Assembly: GCF_004798965.1 (NCBI RefSeq)
Contig: NZ_SDSD01000003.1
Location: forward strand, 124,001 to 188,000
Length of the DNA stretch: 64,000 bases
Source: Onishia niordana
Lineage (GTDB): Bacteria > Pseudomonadota > Gammaproteobacteria > Pseudomonadales > Halomonadaceae
Reading direction: 5' to 3'
Numbering within the stretch: the first letter of the stretch is position 1; each line of letters opens with the position of its first letter. The translations under genes were made by a program, and so were the position numbers. The notes beneath the pieces are model-generated. The model was not told the origin of the DNA. It did no database searches and saw only the letters and a program-made list of their open reading frames with translations. Shown in pieces: positions 57,208-64,000 of this stretch.

Positions 57208-57486
57208 ATGGCAAAGGCCACAGCGCGGCATATCCTGGTGGACAGTGAAGCCAAGTGCGAAGCATTGAAAGCCGAGATCGAAGGCGGGCGCGATTTCGCT
57301 GAGGTCGCCAAGGAAAACTCCACCTGCCCCTCTAGCCGCCAGGGCGGTGATCTGGGTTCCTTCGGCCCCGGTCAGATGGTCCCGGAGTTTGACAAGGTGG
57401 TATTCAGCGGTGAGCTGAATAAAGTGCACGGCCCGGTACAGACCCAGTTTGGTTACCATCTGCTGGAAGTCACCAGCCGCAGCTAA
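57208..57486 (+). CDS. ppiC: Parvulin-type peptidyl-prolyl cis-trans isomerase
   Basis: 92 residues from the ATG at 57208 (AGGGAG upstream). The single parvulin domain has ATARHILVDS, the FAEVAKENSTCPSS loop, GGDLGSFGPGQMVPEFD and FGYHLLEV. There is no signal peptide, so it acts in the cytoplasm like E. coli PpiC (93 residues). A good hairpin terminator follows. Confidence 0.95.
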   Translation: MAKATARHILVDSEAKCEALKAEIEGGRDFAEVAKENSTCPSSRQGGDLGSFGPGQMVPEFDKVVFSGELNKVHGPVQTQFGYHLLEVTSRS

Positions 57487-57505
57487 TGACGCTGTGTAAG
57501 TGATC

Positions 57506-57541
57506 AGAGGCCGTGGTGGAGTGAGTTCCACCACGGCCTCT
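57506..57541 (+). terminator. Rho-independent terminator after ppiC
   Basis: A 15-bp perfect stem (AGAGGCCGTGGTGGA and its complement) around GTGAGT, ending in CTCTTGCG, 19 bp after the stop. The T tract is short. Confidence 0.75.
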
Positions 57542-57595
57542 TGCGCTCAGGCGCTCCCAGCGGCGGGCGCATGACATCGGGGCCAGGGAGGTGCC

Positions 57596-59077
57596 ATGAA
57601 GAAGCGGGGATGGGCGAGCATGAGATGGATCGTCACGGTTGTCGTGCTGATGTATGTAGGGATGGCCCTCTGGCAGGCGTACAAGCCCCTGCCCGAAGGG
57701 ATGGGGGTAAGTGCCATCCCCAAGCCAGTCAGGAATGTCGCTTTCCTGTCAGACGAAACGTGGGTCAGTGGCGATCGTCAGCGGCGTAGTGACCAGGCGA
57801 TCTTCGACGAAGTGTTGCGTCTGATCGCTCAGGCCGAGCGACTAGTGGTGCTGGACATGTTCCTCTTCAATGACTTTGGCACCGATATGGATAATGACTT
57901 TCGGCCCATCTCACACCAGCTCACCGAGGCGCTGATTCGTCGCAAGACGGATCGACCGGACATGACGGCAGTCGTCATAACCGACCCGATCAATACGTTT
58001 TATGGAGGGCGATCACCTGAGCATCTGGTGGCATTACGCGAGGCGGGCATTAACGTGATCATGACCGACCTGACCCGGCTGCGAGCCTCTAATCCCATTT
58101 GGAGCGGTATCTGGACCCTCTGTTGTCGCGCGTTCGGCAATACAAATGAAGGCGGCTGGTTACCCAATGTACTGGGGCCTGGCCAGGTAACCCTGCGAAG
58201 CTACCTGCAGTTGCTCAACTTCAAGGCCAACCACCGCAAGACGCTAATCGTTGACGAGGGTGAGGAGTGGACGGGGCTGGTCACCTCTGCCAATCCTCAT
58301 GATGCCAGCAGTCATCACGATAATGTGGCCTTACGCTTCTCCGGCCCTGCGGTCCTCGACCTGCTCGATAGCGAGCGCATGGTGGCGAGCGTATCCGGCG
58401 CGCCTGATGCGATTCCTCCTCCCACCGCCCCGATATTTCGTGCCTCGACGCCTGACCCTGCTGCAGAAGCGACAGCATCAACCCCAACCGCTCCACAGGT
58501 TCAATTACTCACGGAGTCAGGCATTCGCGACGCCTTGCTTGCGGCCGTACAGAACAGTGCCCCCGGCGATCGACTGGATATCGCGGTCTTCTATCTGGCG
58601 CACCGTGAATTGATCGAGGCCTTCAAGGCTGCTCAGGCCCGGGGAGTCAAGATCAGGGTCCTGCTTGATCCCAACCGCGATGCGTTTGGTGTCAAGAAGA
58701 ACGGGATTCCCAATCGTCCCGTAGGGCATGAACTGCATACGGCGGGGGTGCCGGTGCGCTGGTGCGATACGCACGGTGAGCAATGCCACAGCAAGTTCCT
58801 GCTGCGCCGGCCGCAGCAAGGGTCGGCTGAGCTGATCGTCGGCTCAGCCAATTACACGCGGCGCAACCTCGACGACCTGAATCTGGAGACCAGCGTACGG
58901 CTGGTGGCTTCGGGCGATCTATCAGCCATTTCGGAAGCCAAGGCGTTCTTCGAACGCCAGTGGGGCAACTCAGACGGGCGCGGTTATAGCCTGCCCTATG
59001 CGGCTTACGCCGATCCTTCCTGGCGGCGCTACTGGCAATACCGGTTTATGGAGGCGACGGGGCTTTCGACTTTCTAG
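57596..59077 (+). CDS. Phospholipase D-family protein with one degenerate HKD motif
   Basis: 493 residues; AGGGAGG precedes the ATG. One N-terminal helix (WIVTVVVLMYVGMALWQAY) anchors two PLD domains. The first has a complete HxKx4D motif (HRKTLIVD) with a downstream TSANPHD; the second has HSKFLLRR with GSANYTRRN, where the Asp is replaced by Arg. The family covers cardiolipin synthases and phosphatidyl transferases. A cardiolipin-synthase-like or nuclease-like role cannot be settled. A middle linker (around residues 270-300, Ala/Pro/Thr-rich) separates the domains. It is followed by 240 bp without a gene, in which I saw no clear terminator. Confidence 0.85.
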   Translation: MKKRGWASMRWIVTVVVLMYVGMALWQAYKPLPEGMGVSAIPKPVRNVAFLSDETWVSGDRQRRSDQAIFDEVLRLIAQAERLVVLDMFLFNDFGTDMDNDFRPISHQLTEALIRRKTDRPDMTAVVITDPINTFYGGRSPEHLVALREAGINVIMTDLTRLRASNPIWSGIWTLCCRAFGNTNEGGWLPNVLGPGQVTLRSYLQLLNFKANHRKTLIVDEGEEWTGLVTSANPHDASSHHDNVALRFSGPAVLDLLDSERMVASVSGAPDAIPPPTAPIFRASTPDPAAEATASTPTAPQVQLLTESGIRDALLAAVQNSAPGDRLDIAVFYLAHRELIEAFKAAQARGVKIRVLLDPNRDAFGVKKNGIPNRPVGHELHTAGVPVRWCDTHGEQCHSKFLLRRPQQGSAELIVGSANYTRRNLDDLNLETSVRLVASGDLSAISEAKAFFERQWGNSDGRGYSLPYAAYADPSWRRYWQYRFMEATGLSTF

Positions 59078-59317
59078 GCTGGCCGTCTCAAGACGCGACA
59101 CGCTGTGTATGAGCACTGACATCTTGTCCCCCTATTGGCAGCAGGGTGTTTGGCAGGAGAGTGTGACATGCCCGCGCGTGCTATAACGGCAATAGTGTTA
59201 TTGGTCTAGCAGGATCAAGCTAAAACCATGCAATATGGCCAGTAGCATGGATAACGTATTCAACGGATCAATAGCGGGCGCTCAGCGTCTTGTGATCCCT
59301 CACTCAGGGTGCACATC

Positions 59318-59524
59318 ATGAATGAAGAAACGTTCAACCTCAGTCTTCGCAAGTTTCTCAAGCAGGTCGGTGTCAATTCCCAGCGCGAGATCGAACAGGC
59401 CGTGGATCAAGCCATTGAAGAGGGGCGTATTCAGGGTAATGAGTCCTTTGACGCCAAGGCGACGATCGAGATCGCAGGGCTTGAGCTCAAGGTCAATGTG
59501 GATGGCAAGATCACCCTGGCGTGA
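59318..59524 (+). CDS. Small conserved protein, DUF6494-like
   Basis: 68 residues from the ATG at 59318. The sequence NEETFNLSLRKFLKQVGV followed by NSQREIEQAV is the hallmark of the DUF6494 family as I remember it: a helical N-terminal part and a short beta C-terminal half (IEIAGLELKVNVDGKITL). Function unknown. It starts 240 bp after the PLD gene and ends 42 bp before the ABC exporter. Confidence 0.75.
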   Translation: MNEETFNLSLRKFLKQVGVNSQREIEQAVDQAIEEGRIQGNESFDAKATIEIAGLELKVNVDGKITLA

Positions 59525-59566
59525 TGCATTAGCGGTATCCAACAAGACCCGTCGTCGCGAGGCATC

Positions 59567-61522
59567 ATGTTCCGTTTCTTTGAGTCGCTGATCGACCCGT
59601 ATCCCGGCGCCGTGCCGGAGACACCTCCTCGGCGACTCCTGGCGTTTCTCTTTCACTATTCGCGACCGCTATTGCCACTGCTGCTGGCGATGACATTTTT
59701 CGCTGCCATGGTGTCGGTCGTCGAGGTGATGTTCTTTGCTTTTATGGGCGAGTTGGTCGATTGGCTTGCCGAGGCGAAGCGGGAGCGTTTTTTTGCCGAT
59801 CACGGTGGTCGGTTGCTGGGTATGGCTGCCCTGGCACTGGTGGCTTTTCCGCTGCTGGTGCTATGCAAGTCGCTGGTCACGCATCAGAGCCTTTTCGGTA
59901 ATTATCCGATGCGAGTGCGCTGGCTGGCGCATCGCTACCTGCTCGAGCAAAGTTTGCCGTTCTTTCAGGATGAATTTGCCGGGCGGGTCTCGCAGAAGGT
60001 CATGCAAACGGCGCTTGCCATCCGAGAGACGGTGGTCAAGCTGATGGATGTCTTCGTCTACGTCGTAGTCTATTTCACCGGTGCCTTGGTGCTGGTGGGC
60101 CGGAGCGAACCGTGGTTGATGGCGCCATTGCTTGTCTGGCTGCTCGGTTATCTGGTGTTGATGCGGGTCTTCGTTCCACGTCTCAAGCTCATTTCGATGG
60201 CTCAGGCTGACGCACGTGCCCATATGACCGGGCGCATTGTCGACAGCTACACCAATATTCAGACACTCAAACTGTTTGCCCATACCCAGGCGGAGCAGGC
60301 CTACGCTCGAGGCGCCATGGATGGGTTCATGGAGACGGTTCACCGCCAGATGCGGCTGGTCACACAGTTGACGGTCAGTCTGCAGACCCTGAACTCGCTG
60401 TTGTTGGTGACCATGGCAGGGTTCGCCATTCTCTCCTGGCACCAGTCATTGATCTCGCTCGGCGCCATTGCCGTGGCGATTGGTCTGGTGATGCGCCTGC
60501 GCATGATGTCGGACTGGATTCTCTGGGAGGTCGCCGGGCTTTTCGAAAACCTTGGCACCTTACAGGATGGCATCAATACCATCGCCCAGGCCCAGGCCGT
60601 CAGTGACAGCCCCAAGGCGCAGGAGCTGAGCGTCCCACAGGGGGAGATCCGCTTCGATAAAGTGACGTTTTCCTACGAGGCTGGGCCTCGGGGCATGGAT
60701 GACGGCAACCATGCCGCCCGGCAAGCGAACGTCTTCGATAACCTGTCGCTGACACTGCGCCCCGGTGAACGAGTAGGGCTAGTCGGGGCGTCCGGTGCGG
60801 GCAAGTCGACCCTGGTAAATTTGTTGCTGCGTTTCTTCGATATCGGTGACGGCCGTATTCTGATCGATGGCCAGGATATCGCCACGGTGACCCAGGCCTC
60901 CTTGCGTCGTCATATCGGCATGGTGACCCAGGATACCTCGCTGCTGCATCGCTCGATTCGCGACAACATCCGTTATGGCCGCCCGGAGGCCAGCGAGGAA
61001 GAAATCATCGAGGCGGCCCGTCGCGCTCATGCCGATACCTTCATTCGTCAGGCCTCTGATCCCCAAGGCCGGACCGGTTACGATGCCCATGTCGGCGAGC
61101 GCGGGGTCAAATTGTCTGGCGGCCAGCGCCAACGCATCGCCATCGCCCGCGTGCTGCTCAAGGATGCCCCGATTCTGGTGCTCGACGAGGCCACCTCGGC
61201 CCTGGATTCGGAGGTCGAGGCGGCGATCCAGGAGCAGTTCTACGCGCTGATGGAGGGCAAGACCGTGATCGCCATTGCCCACCGGCTTTCGACTATCGCC
61301 ATGCTGGATCGGTTGGTGGTCATGGACCAGGGGCGCATCATCGAGTCCGGCACGCATCAGGAACTGCTCGAGCTTGGCGGCACGTACGCGGGGCTTTGGC
61401 AACGCCAGTCCGGTGGCTTTCTGGGGCTCGAGGCCGCAGCCGACGCAGCGCCGATCGGCGCTGCGGAGGGTCAAACAAGGGGAGAGGGCGAAGCGTCAGT
61501 GCCTGACCGGCAACGTCAGTAG
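59567..61522 (+). CDS. ABC exporter, MsbA-like fused permease/ATPase
   Basis: 651 residues. Six membrane helices lie in the first about 310 residues. The ATPase then has Walker A GASGAGKSTLVN, signature LSGGQRQRIAIARV and Walker B ILVLDEATSALD, with the H-loop AHRLSTI. A homodimeric lipid, peptide or drug exporter is expected. The N-terminus carries an extra 30-residue cytosolic segment and the C-terminal 40 residues are disordered. No accessory gene identifies the substrate. CGAGG precedes the ATG. Confidence 0.9.
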   Translation: MFRFFESLIDPYPGAVPETPPRRLLAFLFHYSRPLLPLLLAMTFFAAMVSVVEVMFFAFMGELVDWLAEAKRERFFADHGGRLLGMAALALVAFPLLVLCKSLVTHQSLFGNYPMRVRWLAHRYLLEQSLPFFQDEFAGRVSQKVMQTALAIRETVVKLMDVFVYVVVYFTGALVLVGRSEPWLMAPLLVWLLGYLVLMRVFVPRLKLISMAQADARAHMTGRIVDSYTNIQTLKLFAHTQAEQAYARGAMDGFMETVHRQMRLVTQLTVSLQTLNSLLLVTMAGFAILSWHQSLISLGAIAVAIGLVMRLRMMSDWILWEVAGLFENLGTLQDGINTIAQAQAVSDSPKAQELSVPQGEIRFDKVTFSYEAGPRGMDDGNHAARQANVFDNLSLTLRPGERVGLVGASGAGKSTLVNLLLRFFDIGDGRILIDGQDIATVTQASLRRHIGMVTQDTSLLHRSIRDNIRYGRPEASEEEIIEAARRAHADTFIRQASDPQGRTGYDAHVGERGVKLSGGQRQRIAIARVLLKDAPILVLDEATSALDSEVEAAIQEQFYALMEGKTVIAIAHRLSTIAMLDRLVVMDQGRIIESGTHQELLELGGTYAGLWQRQSGGFLGLEAAADAAPIGAAEGQTRGEGEASVPDRQRQ

Positions 61523-61660
61523 ACAGTTCGATGGGTCGTGACTGAGCGGCCCCAACCCTCGCTCCAGGACTCAACCAGCCGCAAAGGAGAGCCGCATCCA
61601 TTGAATTCATCTCTATCTTCATCTCCGGCATTCCATAACGCGTCGGAACAGACAGGTGGC

Positions 61661-62587
61661 ATGCCCCCGGCGATCAGCGTGACCGATCTTTCCAAGACCT
61701 ATGCGTCAGGGTTTCAGGCGCTGAGCGGTGTGAATCTCGAGGTGCAGGCCGGCGAAATCTTTGCCTTGCTGGGGCCCAATGGCGCCGGCAAGACGACATT
61801 GATCAGCGTCATCTGCGGCCTGGTCAATCCTAGCTCAGGCCAGGTGTTGGTCGATGGTCATGACAATATCCGTGACTATCGCGCGGCGCGAGCGCGGATT
61901 GGATTAGTGCCTCAGGAGCTCACCAATGAGGCTTTCGAGACGGTGTGGAATTCGGTCAGCTTCAGCCGCGGCCTCTTCGGCAAGGCGGCGGACCCTGATC
62001 ATATCGAGCGTGTGCTGCGCTCGCTGGCGCTGTGGGAGAAGCGCAATAACCGCTTGATCACCCTGTCCGGCGGCATGAAACGCCGGGTGCTGATTGCCAA
62101 GGCGTTATCGCATGAACCGACCATTTTGTTCCTCGACGAACCGACCGCCGGCGTCGATGTCGAGCTTCGGCGCGAGATGTGGGAGGTGGTGCGTGGCCTA
62201 CGCGAGAACGGCGTGACGATCATCCTCACCACTCACTATATCGAGGAAGCCGAGGAAATGGCCGATCGTATTGGGGTGATCCAGCGCGGTGAGATCATCC
62301 TGGTCGAGGACAAGCGAACCCTGATGCAAAGCCTGGGGCGCAAACAGCTGACCCTTGAGTTGCTCGATCCCTTGGTGGCGCTGCCCAATGCCTTGGCCGA
62401 CTATCCGCTGACGCTGTCAGAGGATGGCCGTCAGCTGACCTATCGCTACGACACCCGGCAGGAGCATACGGGTATCGCGGGCATGCTCGAGGAGCTCAGG
62501 AAGGCCGGCATCCACTTCCAGGATCTGCATACCGAGCAGAGCTCACTTGAAGATATTTTTGTCAGCCTGGTAAGGGAGAACCCATGA
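61661..62587 (+). CDS. ABC transporter ATP-binding protein, YadG-like
   Basis: 308 residues from the ATG at 61661 (AGGTGG before it). A TTG at 61601 with a perfect AAAGGAGA site ten bases upstream is a serious alternative and would add 20 residues. Motifs: Walker [10 protein letters not shown], signature [15 protein letters not shown], Walker [13 protein letters not shown]. The segments LGLVPQE-like ([16 protein letters not shown]), ALWEKRN and LEDIFVSLV match E. coli YadG closely. Partner of the following permease; the exported substrate is unknown. Confidence 0.9.
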   Translation: MPPAISVTDLSKTYASGFQALSGVNLEVQAGEIFALLGPNGAGKTTLISVICGLVNPSSGQVLVDGHDNIRDYRAARARIGLVPQELTNEAFETVWNSVSFSRGLFGKAADPDHIERVLRSLALWEKRNNRLITLSGGMKRRVLIAKALSHEPTILFLDEPTAGVDVELRREMWEVVRGLRENGVTIILTTHYIEEAEEMADRIGVIQRGEIILVEDKRTLMQSLGRKQLTLELLDPLVALPNALADYPLTLSEDGRQLTYRYDTRQEHTGIAGMLEELRKAGIHFQDLHTEQSSLEDIFVSLVRENP

Positions 62588-63345
62588 ATCTTCGCGGCAT
62601 GATGGCCATTTACCGCTCCGAAATGGCGCGTACTCGGCGTACGCTGCTGCAGAGCATCGTCTCACCGGTACTCTCGACCTCGCTTTACTTTGTGGTCTTC
62701 GGCTCGGCGATCGGTTCACGCATCACAGAGGTGGGCGGTATCAGCTACGGTGCCTTCATCGTGCCCGGGTTGATCATGCTGATGCTGCTCACGCAGAGCG
62801 TGTCCAATGCGTCGTTCGGCATCTTCTTTCCGCGTTTCTCCGGCAGTATCTACGAGCTGCTTTCGGCGCCGGTGTCCTACATGGAAATCGTCATGGGCTA
62901 TGTGGGCGCGGCGGCGAGCAAGTCGATTGTGCTGGGCCTGATTATTCTGGCGACGGCAGGGCTTTTTGTCCCCCTCGAGATCGCTCACCCGTTCTGGATG
63001 CTGTTTTTCCTGGTGTTGACGGCGTTCACCTTTAGTCTGCTCGGCTTCATCATTGGCATCTGGGCCGAAGGGTTCGACCGTCTGCAGCTGGTGCCGCTCT
63101 TGGTCATCACGCCCCTGACCTTTCTTGGCGGGACTTTTTACTCCATCGATATGCTGCCGCCATTCTGGCAGGGCGTGACGCTTTTCAACCCGGTGGTCTA
63201 TCTGGTCAGTGGTTTCCGCTGGAGCTTCTATGGGGTGGGCGATGTCAGTCTGGAAGCGAGCCTTGCCATGGTGATGGCGTTTCTGGTGGTGAGTCTTGCG
63301 GTGGTGAGCTGGATTTTTCGCAGCGGCTACCGGCTCAAGCCCTAG
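62584..63345 (+). CDS. ABC transporter permease, YadH-like
   Basis: 253 residues with six membrane helices of the ABC-2 type. [40 protein letters not shown] and [17 protein letters not shown] are its signatures. The ATG overlaps the ATPase stop by 4 bp. It forms a YadGH-type exporter. It is the last gene before a TerB-like gene. Confidence 0.92.
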   Translation: MNLRGMMAIYRSEMARTRRTLLQSIVSPVLSTSLYFVVFGSAIGSRITEVGGISYGAFIVPGLIMLMLLTQSVSNASFGIFFPRFSGSIYELLSAPVSYMEIVMGYVGAAASKSIVLGLIILATAGLFVPLEIAHPFWMLFFLVLTAFTFSLLGFIIGIWAEGFDRLQLVPLLVITPLTFLGGTFYSIDMLPPFWQGVTLFNPVVYLVSGFRWSFYGVGDVSLEASLAMVMAFLVVSLAVVSWIFRSGYRLKP

Positions 63346-63450
63346 GCGGCTAACCGACTCACCGGCCCGCATCTGAACTTCTTCCCTGCCAAGCCGGTCG
63401 CAGTCGGTGTTAGCGTCATGACGCTATATCACACCCAAGAGGTCATACCC

Positions 63451-63912
63451 ATGCTTGAAGCCATTCAGCAGTTCTTTCAGCGCACCCTGGTCACTTCGGA
63501 ACAGGACAATGATGGGCCGACCCTGGAGCTGGCGACGGCTGCGCTCTTGTGCGAAGTGGTACGCGCCGATTACCACCACGACAGTCGAGAACTCGATGCG
63601 CTGCGTGAGATGCTCTTGCGTCACTTCACACTCGGTGAGTCCGCCGTCGATGAGTTGATGGTGTTGGCGCGTCAGGAAGTCGAGGATGCCGTGGATCACT
63701 ACCAGTTCGTGAGCCTGATCAAGGAGCGCTACGGCTATGAACAGCGGATGGAGCTGATCCGCCTGATGTGGCAGCTGGCCTATGCGGATGGCGAGTTGAG
63801 TCCTTTAGAAGAGCATCGCATTCGGCGTTTGGCCGATCTTCTCTATGTCAGGCACAGTGATTTTATTCGCGCCAAATTGAGCGTGCAGGAGACGCTCAGC
63901 GGCTCGAGTTGA
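63451..63912 (+). CDS. TerB-family protein
   Basis: 153 residues from the ATG at 63451 (AAGAGGT seven bases before; the upstream ATG at 63418 lacks a site). All-helical TerB/DjlA-N fold with AALLCEVVRADYHHDSREL and LIRLMWQLAYADGELSPLE, each holding the acidic metal-binding residues of the family. Role unknown; in this context it need not relate to tellurite. It overlaps the convergent gene at the right edge by 17 bp. Confidence 0.85.
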   Translation: MLEAIQQFFQRTLVTSEQDNDGPTLELATAALLCEVVRADYHHDSRELDALREMLLRHFTLGESAVDELMVLARQEVEDAVDHYQFVSLIKERYGYEQRMELIRLMWQLAYADGELSPLEEHRIRRLADLLYVRHSDFIRAKLSVQETLSGSS

Positions 63913-64000
63913 TGGCACGCTTTCGCGGGTCCACATACCAAGGCAGCCCAGACCGGTCGTTGTGCTCCAGTTCAGCGATGACCTGAGCCCCCAACAGCAG
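63896..64000 (-). CDS. C-terminus of a membrane protein, possibly YihY/BrkB family, partial
   Basis: Only 34 codons plus the stop are inside the window. They begin with a hydrophobic end (LLLGAQVIAELEHN) and finish in a basic tail (WYVDPRKRAINSS). The short LLxGAxxxAxLE pattern is like the last helix of YihY/BrkB-family proteins, but this is too little to be sure. The gene runs in from the right edge. Confidence 0.45.
   Translation of the reverse strand: MLLGAQVIAELEHNDRSGLPWYVDPRKRAINSSR

Noticed and set aside
56984-57323. Short minus-strand ORFs upstream and inside ppiC
   Set aside because: They overlap the certain parvulin gene and lack ribosome sites and recognisable sequence.

Overview
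The window reads as a chromosomal segment of a high-GC gammaproteobacterium, most likely Halomonas or a close relative (Halomonadaceae). This rests on the tightly packed coding, the complete rnfABCDGE-nth block, the pqiABC, cioAB-cydDC and xdhABC operons, and overall protein character. No database search was run, so the genus is an inference. No rRNA, tRNA or CRISPR array was seen.

Layout. 1-2964 (minus): a response regulator, a PAS/DEDD-exonuclease fusion, a small membrane protein and the first 95 codons of a symporter-like sensor kinase resembling CrbS. 3180-5889: a glutathione S-transferase, a CynX-type MFS carrier and an unknown protein. 6028-11168 (minus): RhlE-type helicase and the PqiABC lipid-transport operon. 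11311-18402 (plus): YrbG-type antiporter, then a cyanide-insensitive-type cytochrome bd oxidase with its CydDC maturation exporter. 18552-29259: purine catabolism, with adenine deaminase, two unknown membrane proteins, guanine deaminase, xanthine dehydrogenase (XdhABC), a RutR-like TetR regulator with a RutR-type operator in front of xdhA, and a GntR/FadR regulator. 29453-36472 (minus): YdcF-like protein, endonuclease III and the full Rnf complex. 36594-40383 (minus): a CHASE4-GGDEF diguanylate cyclase and metG.

40690-52300 looks like an inserted or exchanged polysaccharide island. From left to right it holds a small lipoprotein gene, a degenerate IS481-like transposase, and an AT-rich 650-bp gap with three copies of a 12-bp repeat. 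The operon ugd-alg8-alg44-(PL14-like)-(PL5/AlgL-like)-algK-like follows, and at the right edge is a fragment resembling the 5' end of metG. The polymerase (Alg8-like) and its PilZ co-polymerase (Alg44-like) are those of alginate, but the sugar-nucleotide dehydrogenase looks like UDP-glucose rather than GDP-mannose dehydrogenase. The predicted product is therefore a c-di-GMP-controlled UDP-glucuronate-derived polymer (glucuronan-like) rather than alginate. No AlgE porin, AlgG, AlgX or acetylation gene is present. This is the most interesting part of the window.

52342-64000: a CofD/YvcK-like protein, an unusually long class A penicillin-binding protein, a parvulin, a PLD-family protein, a small DUF6494-like protein, an MsbA-like ABC exporter, a YadGH-like ABC pair, a TerB-like protein and the C-terminus of a possible YihY/BrkB-family membrane protein.
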